DNA from: CAYRHJ01 sp964424105
GTDB lineage: Bacteria; Planctomycetota; Phycisphaerae; UBA1845
Length of the DNA stretch: 64,000 bases
Reading direction: 5' to 3'
Assembly (NCBI GenBank): GCA_964424105.1
Contig: CAYRHJ010000008.1
Span: 1-64,000, forward strand
The position numbers and the translations under genes were made by a program. This document shows, in pieces, positions 9,824 through 17,752 of this stretch. The number at the start of each line of letters is the position of its first letter. The stretch's first letter is position 1. The notes below the pieces were generated by a model. It was not told the origin of the DNA and ran no database searches. It saw only the letters and a program-made list of their open reading frames with translations.

Positions 9824-11010
9824 CGCTGGCTCGCCCCTCATCACCCAAGTACATACCGGATGCGATGCGTGCCTGTCCGCCGTTTCGGCACAAATCCCCG
9901 GATGAAGTCAGGAAAGCAGCCGATTCGATCCTCGCCAACGATTCCGTGCGGAAGGAGCTGCTCAGCATCGCGGATGAGAAGCGCGATGAGACCGTCAATG
10001 CCGTCGTTGCACTATTCGCGGAGCGGCTCCGCCTGTTCAAGATCGACCGCCTCGCCACCGTGGTTGCCACGCCCCTGCGTAACGAGCATTGTGTCCGGCT
10101 CCACGCCCAGATCGCCAAGGAACTGGAAGCCGAGCATGGGCTTATCAACACACTGACACAGCTCGGTGGTCTTCGAGGCGAAGCTCGGTCGTGGTTCCTG
10201 CCGCGTATCCCGTACGACGATTGGCTTCAAAAGGACTCGGTTGTGGACTGCTGCGAGCATCCGATGGATTTCGCGCCCCTCATTGCGAGAAGCATCCAGA
10301 AAGACCAAGATACCCGGATCACGCATGCTGCGGAACGGATGGCCAAGCCGACGGTAACCATCCATAGGCTTGCCGAGCTTGCGGACGCAGTGCGTGAGGC
10401 GGCAGCACGGCTCAGGAAAACAACAGACAACCCGATCCTCATATTCGTGCCACAGCAGCGGCGTATCATCGAAGCCATCCTTGGTCAGCGTGGATGGCGC
10501 TTGCCGAACCCGAGTGAGCTTGGGGATAACCACATCGGCGACTGGGAGGGATGCCATCTGTTGCGGATTCCGTACTTCGACCCGACATCGGTTGTGATCG
10601 TGGATGCGCTAGCCTTCTACGGGAAGATCACGGAAAGCGCCAAAGCGAGGCTTGATTTCAACATCACGAACCCCCGCAAGGCGGAGCACGACAACGGCCT
10701 GTGTCAAGCCCAATCCGAAAGCGACCCGACCAAGATTCCCGAGATGGATGGGATCACCGTTCTCGCCGTCGCCCGGTACTCGGCGGGTGTGGGGTTGCAC
10801 GACCCGGACGCCGCGCTTCGCGTGGTCCTCGACCTAACACGGATCGGTTTTGCGATGGTCGAGGGCGAGCGCATCTATCACCGCCCCGATTGCACCTTGC
10901 TCGCGGGCGTTGAAGGCGGAATCGTGCATACGCTTGCTCACCGCCTGCCCTCCGATGACGAACATCGAGCACCTTGCGAGCATTGCCGACCAGACGATTG
11001 GGATGAGTAG
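9814..11010 (+). CDS. Unknown soluble protein with Ada-like Cys motif at the C-terminus; partner of the membrane protein upstream
   Basis: 398 residues. The ATG at 9814 (MALTLARPSSPKYIPDAM) overlaps the upstream gene's 3' end; the longer frame from 9670 runs antisense-like through that gene and is unlikely. The N-terminal 130 residues are helical and charged. A middle alpha/beta part has hydrophobic strands (NPILIFVPQQRRIIEAIL; TSVVIVDALAFYGKI). The last 50 residues (YHRPDC ... HRAPCEHCRPDDW) resemble the small zinc-binding motif of the Ada N-terminal domain (Cys, then PCxxC), with one of the four expected Cys positions not evident. No enzyme family recognised. The gene pair sits alone between decayed DNA and a 12-base tandem repeat, as accessory or defence cassettes often do; that role is only a guess. 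Confidence 0.75.
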   Translation: MALTLARPSSPKYIPDAMRACPPFRHKSPDEVRKAADSILANDSVRKELLSIADEKRDETVNAVVALFAERLRLFKIDRLATVVATPLRNEHCVRLHAQIAKELEAEHGLINTLTQLGGLRGEARSWFLPRIPYDDWLQKDSVVDCCEHPMDFAPLIARSIQKDQDTRITHAAERMAKPTVTIHRLAELADAVREAAARLRKTTDNPILIFVPQQRRIIEAILGQRGWRLPNPSELGDNHIGDWEGCHLLRIPYFDPTSVVIVDALAFYGKITESAKARLDFNITNPRKAEHDNGLCQAQSESDPTKIPEMDGITVLAVARYSAGVGLHDPDAALRVVLDLTRIGFAMVEGERIYHRPDCTLLAGVEGGIVHTLAHRLPSDDEHRAPCEHCRPDDWDE

Positions 11011-11106
11011 GCTGAAAGCGAGCTGCGCAACGCCCCCAACCTGCCTTCCGAATCCAACGCCGACCTGACCGCCGAATCCAACGCCGACGATACCTCCGTC
11101 GCTACC

Positions 11107-11172
11107 CCATCGCCCAGACCATCGCCCAGACCATCGCCCAGTCCATCGCCCAGACCATCGCCCAGACCATCG
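11107..11172 (+). repeat. 12-base tandem repeat, about 5.5 copies
   Basis: The unit CCATCGCCCAGA is repeated at 11107, 11119, 11131, 11143 and 11155 with one base changed (CCATCGCCCAGT) and a half copy at the end. It lies 97 bases downstream of the two-gene module. Read on the reverse strand it would encode GLGD repeats, but no good gene contains it. Confidence 0.9.
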
Positions 11173-11433
11173 AAAAAAGGTGTCGTATTCATGCCCATGA
11201 TGATATCATGCCCGTCAAGCAAAAAATTCCCAGGCTCATTCGGCCCCTAATTCCCCTTGTAGCAAACAGCTTGTAGCAAACATCGCGTGCCGCCGCATGG
11301 TCCCAAGCGACAGTTTGCGCACGACTCAGTACGAAACCCAGAACCACGACCATTGACACGACAACCTAACGATGGCCCAAACGCCCTCCATTTTTTGCCG
11401 GCCCATCGAAATTCGGTTATACCTCTCTACGCG

Positions 11434-11461
11434 CTGGATCCCGGCTTGCGCCGGAATGACG
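11434..11461 (+). repeat. Family-A intergenic hairpin repeat
   Basis: CTGGATCCCGGCTTGCGCCG followed by GAATGACG. The inner part is an inverted repeat (TTCCGGC / GCCGGAA type). It is a diverged member of the family seen at least a dozen times between genes in this window. Confidence 0.8.
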
Positions 11462-12050
11462 ATGTTCACTTATTTGTTGATTTCCGTAGTAATTTGGGTT
11501 GAATGGGGCAAATGGTGGGTAGCTTGGCATAAATAATGCCCGGATTTTGGCAACGGGCTTGACGGGTGATATGATTAGTATCCGGGTCGCCACCTGCACG
11601 GAGTGGGCTAGAATCTCGATTCTGGCCAACGGGGTTGTTATTGATTATTCGGATTGTATGGACGCGTCGCCCGCTCTTGGCCGTAGTCAGGAAGGGTGCG
11701 ATGATGGCGGTAGATCTTCGCCTTGGTCGGTCGCGATAGGGTTCTTGGTGCGACGGGGTCCGCAGGAGCTGGCGGGTTTTGCGATTCGCGAATGGGGGGC
11801 AGGTGGTGGCTGTTACGATTGGCAACATGATGGCGACGGGCTTGCCTTGGTTCAATCCGACACAGCAGGTTGCACAGGTTTAGGTCGTTGCGGTCGATGA
11901 ATCCGTCGTTGGCCCTATGGTGATACCGAGAGCGAATTTGTAGCAGCCACGATTTAGCTCGAAAATGTTCGACGGGAAAACCGATTTAGCGTAAATTACC
12001 ACCGGTTTCGAGGAGTAGAAACGTCAGGACCCATGGTTGGGAGAATATGA

Positions 12051-13178
12051 ATGTTCAGAACACGTCTAACCTTGTTGGTATGGACGGCTGCGTTGCTGGC
12101 CGTTGTCCGACCCGCCGGTGCGGTGGTCGTGCAATTGTCCGCGGAAGTGACGAGCCAAGTGCAGTCGTTTATTGCGGGTGAGCTCGACTCGTTGGATCAG
12201 ACGACCGAAGTATTCGGCCCGGATTCGGGGCTGGCGCTTCCGATTTCAGCGCACTCGGAACTGATGACTCCGGGCTTGGCGTTGGGGGTCTCCGCCGCGG
12301 TGTTCGAGGACCCGACGCAGGAGACTCCGACTCGCAATCCGGAGGAGATGACGTTGGAGGCTGGGTCGGTTTCTAACGACGACGTCACTCGATATGACAT
12401 TCTGAGCAGTGTAGTCGAAGAACGGGTGATTCGGCTGAGCGCGGACGAGTTGGGCAACCCGGTCGGTGGATCGCGCCCGGTGCAAAGCGCGTTTTTTCCG
12501 TCGGGGGCGTTGTTAATTTGGTCGTCGGATGCCACTCGCGATTTGACGGGTGTTTCCGCGGAAGTTCAGTTTGAGGTCCGACGGATTGGGCTGGGCCCGG
12601 GCGGCGAGCGGCAAGGTCCGGTGGTATTGTTGAGTCGTCGTGCGGCGTTGGTGGGTGGGGCGAACGGGGCGATCAGCAGCGAGGTATCGACGGGGCTTTT
12701 CGCGGTTTCAGGGGATCTTTCGATTCTCGACGGCGTCGTCGGGCTTCCGTTCGGCTCGCTCGATGTTTTCGCGACCAATCGGATCACCATCATCCCCGAG
12801 AATCAGCAATTGGATTACACCTATGATGCGACCGTTGACGTGGATTTTATTTTGGAAGCCGCGATCACGCTGCAAGTGTCCAACCTCCCCGTAGGCACGG
12901 GGGCAGTCGCGTCATTCGGGCAGTTGAACGAGGCGGTCAACGTCATTCAAGTCGCGGCTCCGGAAGACACGGCCAAGGCGGTCCAAGATCGCATGAACAA
13001 GGCCATTCAAGAATTTCGCCAGCCGGCGGTTCAGGGTGGGGTTGCACCGATTCCGTGTGGATTGCTCGGTTTCGAAATGATGGGTCTCGCTGCGATGACG
13101 TTGACATTGTTTGCCATCCCGCGTGGCCGTTCATTGCAGCCGATGCGAACACGTCGAACTAGCGGCAGCCGCGAATGA
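12051..13178 (+). CDS. Secreted protein with C-terminal membrane anchor / sorting tail
   Basis: 375 residues, unknown function. The ATG follows a GGGAG ribosome binding site. Residues 1-24 form a signal peptide (LLVWTAALLAVVRPAGAV). The body is beta-rich and low in Cys and Lys, with no recognised domain. Near the C-terminus a motif PIPCGLLG precedes a hydrophobic helix (MMGLAAMTLTLFAI) and a basic tail (PRGRSLQPMRTRRTS), the three-part layout of C-terminal sorting signals, but without the canonical PEP. Its stop overlaps the start of the amidohydrolase gene by ATGA, so the two are coupled, although their jobs look unrelated. Confidence 0.75.
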   Translation: MFRTRLTLLVWTAALLAVVRPAGAVVVQLSAEVTSQVQSFIAGELDSLDQTTEVFGPDSGLALPISAHSELMTPGLALGVSAAVFEDPTQETPTRNPEEMTLEAGSVSNDDVTRYDILSSVVEERVIRLSADELGNPVGGSRPVQSAFFPSGALLIWSSDATRDLTGVSAEVQFEVRRIGLGPGGERQGPVVLLSRRAALVGGANGAISSEVSTGLFAVSGDLSILDGVVGLPFGSLDVFATNRITIIPENQQLDYTYDATVDVDFILEAAITLQVSNLPVGTGAVASFGQLNEAVNVIQVAAPEDTAKAVQDRMNKAIQEFRQPAVQGGVAPIPCGLLGFEMMGLAAMTLTLFAIPRGRSLQPMRTRRTSGSRE

Positions 13179-14092
13179 TCGTTGATTGCCACACGTGCAT
13201 CTGGCAGTCTCGCGGGCAATTGGGTCGCGGCAGCCGTCGATCGACGGGACCCTTTCCAGCCCGAACCCACGCCGGTGCGGAGCCACCGGATTACGCGGGG
13301 GCGGACCGACACGAAGAGGCCACCCAACCGGTCGACGCCGCGTTCGTCTTGGCGTTCAAGAGTCTATATCTCGACGCCGACGTTCCCAATCAACTGATAT
13401 CGGATTACATTCGGACCAACCCGCGCCGTCTGATCGGCTTTGCGGCCGTGGATCCAACCGAGCCGCGGCAGGCCGTCGAAGACCTGCGATTCGCACATGC
13501 CGAGTTGAACATGCGCGGGGTCAGCCTGTCGCCCGCGGCGCAAAACTTTCATCCTTGTCACACGAACGCCAAGCCGTGTTATGAAGCGGCCGCAAAACTG
13601 GAAATGCCCATTGTCTTTCATACGGGTTTTCGGGATGGGCCGGAAGTCGTTTTGCAATATGCCCAGCCGTCACTGCTGGATGAAGTGGCCCGTGAATTTC
13701 CGACATTGCGGATCATCATCGCGCACATGGGCTATCCGTGGATTCAGGAAACGATCGTGATGTTGGCGAAGCATCCCTACGTTTACACCGACATCAGTTG
13801 GCTGTTGCATCAACCCTGGCAAGCGTATCAAGCCCTGGTCAGCGCGTATCAATTCGGCGTGATCGACAAGTTGCTTTTTGGAAGCGGTTTTCCGTATACG
13901 CATCCGGCGCAGTCCATCGAAGCACTGTATGGCATTAACCAGATGGCCGCGGGAACCAGTCTGCCGACCATTCCGCGGGAGAAACTACGGGGCATCGTGG
14001 AGCGAGAGGTGCTGGACCTGTTGGGCATCCATGCCTCGCACACCAATCGCAATGCCGATTCAAACGAATCGCTGTTGGATGATGAAGACTGA
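13175..14092 (+). CDS. Amidohydrolase-2 family protein with altered metal-binding residues
   Basis: 305 residues with a TIM-barrel amidohydrolase (ACMSD/PF04909-like) layout. Family motifs are visible but changed: the usual DxHxH at the N-terminus is DCHTCIW (residues 4-10; the second His is Cys), and the usual FGSDFP near residue 230 is FGSGFPY (the metal-binding Asp is Gly). The middle His motifs are kept (PIVFHTGF; IIIAHMGYPW). Members of this family normally bind Zn or Mn and hydrolyse or decarboxylate small carboxylic substrates; this copy may bind metal differently or be inactive. The start overlaps the previous gene by 4 bases; the M20 deacylase gene follows after 12 bases, suggesting an operon. 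Confidence 0.8.
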   Translation: MIVDCHTCIWQSRGQLGRGSRRSTGPFPARTHAGAEPPDYAGADRHEEATQPVDAAFVLAFKSLYLDADVPNQLISDYIRTNPRRLIGFAAVDPTEPRQAVEDLRFAHAELNMRGVSLSPAAQNFHPCHTNAKPCYEAAAKLEMPIVFHTGFRDGPEVVLQYAQPSLLDEVAREFPTLRIIIAHMGYPWIQETIVMLAKHPYVYTDISWLLHQPWQAYQALVSAYQFGVIDKLLFGSGFPYTHPAQSIEALYGINQMAAGTSLPTIPREKLRGIVEREVLDLLGIHASHTNRNADSNESLLDDED

Positions 14093-14104
14093 TCGATTTC
14101 GTTC

Positions 14105-15283
14105 ATGTCGTCACTGACTTCCGAACAAAAGAGCCTGGTGCGGGATTGGCTTGCGGAGTTGGTTCGGGTTCCCAGCGTCAATCTGAACAACGCGCAGGGC
14201 GATCGGGACAAGCCTGAACAGCGGATGGCTGAACTGGTCGAGCAGCGCTTGCACAACCTGGGAATGACCGTTTCGCGATATCCGTTGGTTCCGGGTCGCG
14301 ATAATCTGGTCGCCCATTGGCCGGAGCAATCCGGTCGTGGTAGTTTCGCCCTGCAAGCCCACATGGATACCGTCGGCGTGGACAGGATGTCCATCGACCC
14401 CTTCGCAGCCGCGGTTCATGACGGCAAGATGTGGGGCCGGGGGACGTGCGATACGAAAGGCTCGATGGCGGCGTTTCTAGCTGCGCTGCATTGGGCGGGC
14501 GAGCAGGGTTGGACGTTCTTGGACAAGGTTTATTTCGTTGCGGGCGTGGCCGAGGAAACCGGATGTCGCGGATCGAAGGCCTTGACCGACGCGGGTTTCA
14601 GGGTCGACGGGATTGTGGTTGGTGAGCCGACCGGCTGTCAGATCGCGACCGCACACAAGGGCACCTATTGGGCTGGGCTGGAAACGCAAGGTCTTAGCTG
14701 TCACGCATCGCTGCCGCACCTGGGCCATAACGCCATTTACGCCATGTCCCGGGCCATTCGTTTCATCGAGGATGAATACGTTCCGTCGCTGGAGGGGCAG
14801 CGGCACGCGCTTCTGGGGCATCCGACGCTTTCCGTGGGAACGATCGAGGGCGGCACGGCTACGAACATCGTGCCGGCGTCGTGTCGGGCACAGCTCGATT
14901 TTCGTATCCTGCCCGGGCAATCGTGCGAGGCGGTCCGTGATGAATTCCTGGCTGGACTGCGGAACGCGGTTCCCGGCGAGCGATTCGAATGGAGCGAGAT
15001 TCATCGACAACCACCGGTGGAGACGCCTTCTGATTCCCGCTGGGTGACAAATCTGCTGGACGTCGCTCGCACGTGTACCAGCCAATCCCACTCGGTCGGC
15101 GTCAATTATTATACCGACGCCGGTTCATTTCATTCCGCCGGCATCGAGCCGGTCATTTTCGGTCCCGGCGACATTGCCCAAGCCCACACGGCAGACGAAT
15201 TCGTTGATCTCGAACAACTGTACCTGGCGGCTGAGATCACGCTGGCATGGCTGAAACGAGCCACCGAGACGTCGCTGGTTTGA
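14105..15283 (+). CDS. M20-family metallo-deacylase (ArgE/DapE/ACY1 type)
   Basis: 392 residues, full length for the family. Zinc ligands and catalytic residues are all visible: AHMDTV (His and catalytic Asp), GRGTCDTKG (bridging Asp), AEETGCRG (catalytic and ligand Glu), VVGEPTG (acidic ligand) and a final AHTADE (His ligand). The lid/dimerisation domain lies between about 185 and 295 (GLSCHASLPHLGHNA). The enzyme hydrolyses an N-acyl group from an amino acid or a related amide in the cytoplasm. Which substrate (acetylornithine, succinyl-diaminopimelate or another) cannot be told, because no arginine or lysine pathway gene is adjacent. It follows the amidohydrolase gene in the same direction. 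Confidence 0.9.
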   Translation: MSSLTSEQKSLVRDWLAELVRVPSVNLNNAQGDRDKPEQRMAELVEQRLHNLGMTVSRYPLVPGRDNLVAHWPEQSGRGSFALQAHMDTVGVDRMSIDPFAAAVHDGKMWGRGTCDTKGSMAAFLAALHWAGEQGWTFLDKVYFVAGVAEETGCRGSKALTDAGFRVDGIVVGEPTGCQIATAHKGTYWAGLETQGLSCHASLPHLGHNAIYAMSRAIRFIEDEYVPSLEGQRHALLGHPTLSVGTIEGGTATNIVPASCRAQLDFRILPGQSCEAVRDEFLAGLRNAVPGERFEWSEIHRQPPVETPSDSRWVTNLLDVARTCTSQSHSVGVNYYTDAGSFHSAGIEPVIFGPGDIAQAHTADEFVDLEQLYLAAEITLAWLKRATETSLV

Positions 15284-15376
15284 TCATCTTTCCGCAGGTC
15301 AATCTATTGAACTTTGAATGGTCAATTGAAGGATGGTTGTCGTTTCCGCGAAAGCGTGGAACAGCAGCACGTTTGC

Positions 15377-15405
15377 CTGGACCCCGGCTTTCGCCGGGGT
15401 GACGG
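15377..15405 (+). repeat. Family-A intergenic hairpin repeat
   Basis: CTGGACCCCGGCTTTCGCCG then GGGTGACGG; the variant with compensating changes in both arms (ACCCCGGC / GCCGGGGT), so the stem is kept although the sequence differs from other copies. It lies between the deacylase and the deacetylase genes. Confidence 0.85.
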
Positions 15406-15529
15406 TTCTAAGGCAAGACCGGATCAACTTCATTATGCCATTCAAACATCAATAATCGCGCCCGGCGGGTTGAAGTCTAGCCATGCCGCGCTGGCCGGAA
15501 ATTTCGATGGTGGCTGAATGAAGGTTGGA

Positions 15530-16474
15530 TCAACCCAGCAATGTCGAGACATGCGTCCGCGTACAATCCGCCAGGGCTTGCAGGTCGTAGCCCCCTTCCA
15601 AGACACTGACCAGCCGACCGTTACAGTGATGGTTGGCGGTTTCCATCAGCAGGCTCGTCATCCACTCGAAAGACTCCGTTTCCAGATTCAGCGGTGCGAG
15701 CGGGTCTCGTCGATGGGCATCGAATCCGCAACTGATCAGGACGAATTCCGCCGGGAACGACTCGAGCACGTTGCGGACGTGGCGATCGAACGCGACGCGG
15801 TATTCCTTGTCGCCGGACATGGGCATCATGGGAACGTTCAGCGTCGCGCCCAACCCCGGACCCGTTCCGCGTTCCTCCGCGAAACCCGTTCCCGGATAAA
15901 CGTAGTGCGGGTGGCCATGGATGCTGATGAACATGGCCTGCGGATCCTGTTCGAGAAGATGCTGCGTACCATTGCCATGATGCACGTCCCAATCGAAAAT
16001 CAGGATGCGGCCTATCCCGTGTCGATGACGGAGATGATCGACGGCCAACACGACGTTGGATAGAAAGCAAAACCCCATGGCGAAGTCACGCTCGGCGTGA
16101 TGTCCCGGCGGACGAATCGCACAAAAGGCGTTAGAAACGCGACCTTCCATGACGGCGTCGACGGCTTGCAGAACGGACCCCGCAGCCAGCAACGCGACGT
16201 CCCACGTTTCCGGGCAGATTCCGCAATCCGTACAATCGACCATGGACTCGCCGGCGGCGCAGGCTCGTTGAAGTCGTTCCAGGTAGGCTGCTCCGTGAAC
16301 TCGACTCGCGACTTGGGGATCGATGGGGCGGGCGGGTATTCGCACGCAACGATCGATGAGACCGCTTTCGTCCAGTGCACTCACAATCGCGGCCAGCCGA
16401 TCCGGCCGTTCGGGATTCCCCGGCCCGGCGATATGTTTTTGAAATGCGCCGTCATATACCAAGCCTGTGGACAT
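15530..16474 (-). CDS. Histone deacetylase-family hydrolase (AcuC/APAH-like)
   Basis: 314 residues from the ATG at 16474 (MSTGLVYDGAFQKHIAGPGN), where the family normally begins; a GTG 37 codons upstream is less likely. Class II HDAC-like motifs are complete: IRPPGHHAERDFAMGFCF (His pair), ILIFDWDVHHGNGTQ (Zn-binding Asp and His), SCGFDAHRRDPLA (second Zn Asp) and a C-terminal VLEGGYD. The enzyme is a cytoplasmic zinc amidohydrolase removing acetyl groups from lysines, polyamines or small amides. It is divergent from the HAD hydrolase gene, with about 130 bases shared as upstream region. Confidence 0.92.
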   Translation of the reverse strand: MSTGLVYDGAFQKHIAGPGNPERPDRLAAIVSALDESGLIDRCVRIPARPIDPQVASRVHGAAYLERLQRACAAGESMVDCTDCGICPETWDVALLAAGSVLQAVDAVMEGRVSNAFCAIRPPGHHAERDFAMGFCFLSNVVLAVDHLRHRHGIGRILIFDWDVHHGNGTQHLLEQDPQAMFISIHGHPHYVYPGTGFAEERGTGPGLGATLNVPMMPMSGDKEYRVAFDRHVRNVLESFPAEFVLISCGFDAHRRDPLAPLNLETESFEWMTSLLMETANHHCNGRLVSVLEGGYDLQALADCTRTHVSTLLG

Positions 16475-16608
16475 GGCTGAATCCCCGATAAACTCCTCGC
16501 ATCCCAGCGCCGCGCGGAACGGGATGTAGTGGCCTGAATCGTAATCGATAGAAATGCCCACGGCGAGTCGCGTTGCCAGCATCACGCGAGACGATTACGT
16601 TGACGAGC

Positions 16609-17292
16609 ATGAACGAGCCAATGGCGTTAGGCGATATCCGCGGAACGATCGAATGGATAACGTTTGATTGTTACGGAACGCTGGTCGATTGGGAGACTGG
16701 GCTTCGCCAGGCCGTCCGCGAAGTCAGCGGCAACGACGACCCGGCGATGTTCGACGCGTTTCTGGGCATCGAGGCGGAGATTGAGGCCGGTCCATTTCAA
16801 TCCTATCACGACGTTCAAGCGGAAACACTGCGGCGGCTGGCGGAACGATTTGGTTTCCAGGTTCGACCGAATCAGGTCGACGTATTATCACGGACGCTGC
16901 CGGATTGGCCGGTGTGGGCGGATACGAACGCGGCGCTGAGACGGTTGAAGTGCCAATACAAGATCGGCGTCTTGTCCAATATCGATCGCGAATTATTCGC
17001 CGGAACGGCCCGTCATTTCGAGATCGAAGTTGACCTGTTGATCGCGGCGGAAGACGTTCGAGCCTACAAGCCTTCCGCCCGCCATTTCACTCGTATGCTG
17101 ACCCACGTGGACGGTGACAAGAATCGAATGCTTCACGCGGCGCAAAGCCTGTATCACGATTGCGTGCCTGCGACGCATTTGGAGATCGCCAACGTGTGGA
17201 TCAACCGGCGAGGCGAAACCAACACGACGACAGCGAAACCAATGGCTGAATTCCCCGACCTGACGGGTTTGGCGGACGCATTGGGTGTCTAA
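16609..17292 (+). CDS. HAD-superfamily hydrolase, haloacid dehalogenase type II-like
   Basis: 227 residues from the ATG at 16609 (a TTG at 16573 would overlap the divergent gene). HAD motifs are visible: ITFDCYGTLVDW (motif I nucleophile Asp and acid/base), VLSNID (motif II Ser), AYKPSARHF (motif III Lys) and a C-terminal segment AQSLYHDCVPATHLEIAN in place of the usual motif IV GD pair. This arrangement fits the type II haloacid dehalogenase subgroup, which often acts on small phosphate or halo-acid substrates; the true substrate is unknown. A 54-base piece of its 3' part is duplicated about 510 bases downstream. Confidence 0.85.
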   Translation: MNEPMALGDIRGTIEWITFDCYGTLVDWETGLRQAVREVSGNDDPAMFDAFLGIEAEIEAGPFQSYHDVQAETLRRLAERFGFQVRPNQVDVLSRTLPDWPVWADTNAALRRLKCQYKIGVLSNIDRELFAGTARHFEIEVDLLIAAEDVRAYKPSARHFTRMLTHVDGDKNRMLHAAQSLYHDCVPATHLEIANVWINRRGETNTTTAKPMAEFPDLTGLADALGV

Positions 17293-17351
17293 AACGCCAA
17301 TCAATTACGGACCCGCTACCGTAGTCTTCCCAGCCGCGACTGCTTCCTTCC

Positions 17352-17376
17352 GAGCCGCGACCGTGAGGGAGCGGAC
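17352..17376 (+). repeat. Family-B intergenic repeat
   Basis: GAGCCGCGACCGTGAGGGAG followed by CGGAC. Other copies in the window read GAGCCGCGACCGTCAGGGAG. It is an imperfect inverted repeat (GACCGT...AGGGAGCGG) and occurs only between genes or at gene ends. Confidence 0.85.
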
Positions 17377-17407
17377 GAACAACCGAACCGTTTCAACCGA
17401 GTTCGTA

Positions 17408-17425
17408 GGCCGGGTTTCACCCGCC
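17408..17425 (-). repeat. Family-D short hairpin (GGCGGGTGAAxCCCG)
   Basis: GGCCGGGTTTCACCCGCC is the reverse form of the hairpin found at 51216-51232 and 58216-58232, where it again sits next to family-B copies. Confidence 0.65.
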
Positions 17426-17458
17426 TTACGAACTGGCGCTCGAATCATCGGCTCCCCC

Positions 17459-17626
17459 ACCTCCAAAGGAGGTGGGCCACCCAGCCGAACTTGCGTGTTC
17501 GAAATTTTCCGAACGCCGATCATCGGGACCCCACCCATCGCTACCTCCAAAGGAGGTGGGCCACCCAGCCGAACTTGCCTGTTCGAAATTTTCCGAACGC
17601 CGATCATCGGGACCCCACCCATCGCT
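17459..17626 (+). repeat. 84-base tandem direct duplication containing a family-E hairpin
   Basis: Two nearly identical 84-base units start at 17459 and 17543. Each begins with ACCTCCAAAGGAGGTGGG (a self-complementary hairpin CCACCTCC/GGAGGTGG), then CCACCCAGCC, a TTCGAAATTTTCCGAA inverted repeat and GATCATCGGGACCCCACCC. I see only one base difference between the two copies, which suggests a recent duplication. Confidence 0.9.
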
Positions 17627-17648
17627 GCGCGATGAATGGGGCACCCAT

Positions 17649-17702
17649 GCGCAAAGCCTGTTTCACGACTGCGTGCCTGCGACGCAATTGGAAATCGCGA
17701 AC
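17649..17702 (+). pseudogene. 54-base fragment copied from the HAD hydrolase gene
   Basis: Matches 17140-17193 inside the HAD gene with five mismatches; both would encode AQSLxHDCVPATxLEIAN. Three of the differences change the codon silently or conservatively. The fragment directly follows the tandem duplication and has no start or fuller reading frame, so it is either the tail of a lost tandem gene copy or a piece carried by repeat-driven rearrangement. Confidence 0.75.
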
Positions 17703-17752
17703 AACAGGTACGGCACGGGCTTCGTGCAGGGGTCCACGTGAGTCTTGCCGAA

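Larger units (their letters stand above)
11011..12050. other. About 1 kb without a convincing gene; repeats and a possible HNH remnant
   Basis: Holds two direct copies of GAATCCAACGCCGAC (11050-11064, 11074-11088), the 12-base tandem array and one family-A hairpin repeat. On the reverse strand, around 11920-11860, the frame reading HHRANDGFIDRNDLNLCN resembles the Asp-Asn-Arg-xx-Asn-Leu stretch of short HNH homing endonucleases, but the frame soon loses similarity and has no start, so at most it is a decayed fragment. The 117-residue forward frame at 11547-11900 has no recognisable feature. Confidence 0.4.
17293..17752. other. Repeat-filled intergenic stretch
   Basis: No gene. In order it holds a family-B repeat (17352-17376), a family-D hairpin (17408-17425), an 84-base tandem duplication built round a family-E hairpin (17459-17626) and a copy of the 3' part of the upstream HAD gene (17649-17702). 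The short open frames here, on both strands, are translations of these repeats. Confidence 0.8.

Noticed and set aside
11107..11172. CRISPR array
   Set aside because: A 12-base unit repeated with no spacers and no cas genes; a simple tandem repeat.
3958..12050. Prophage or integrative element covering the accessory zone
   Set aside because: No integrase, structural phage genes, tRNA target or direct-repeat ends were found; only an IS edge and broken genes.
17459..17626. CRISPR or attachment site
   Set aside because: Only two long adjacent units without spacers, and no integrase nearby; a tandem duplication fits better.
17285..17635. Forward and reverse frames of about 110 residues over the tandem duplication
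   Set aside because: They are direct translations of the hairpin repeats (for example GGPPSRTCVFEIFRTPIIGT repeated) and have no other support.
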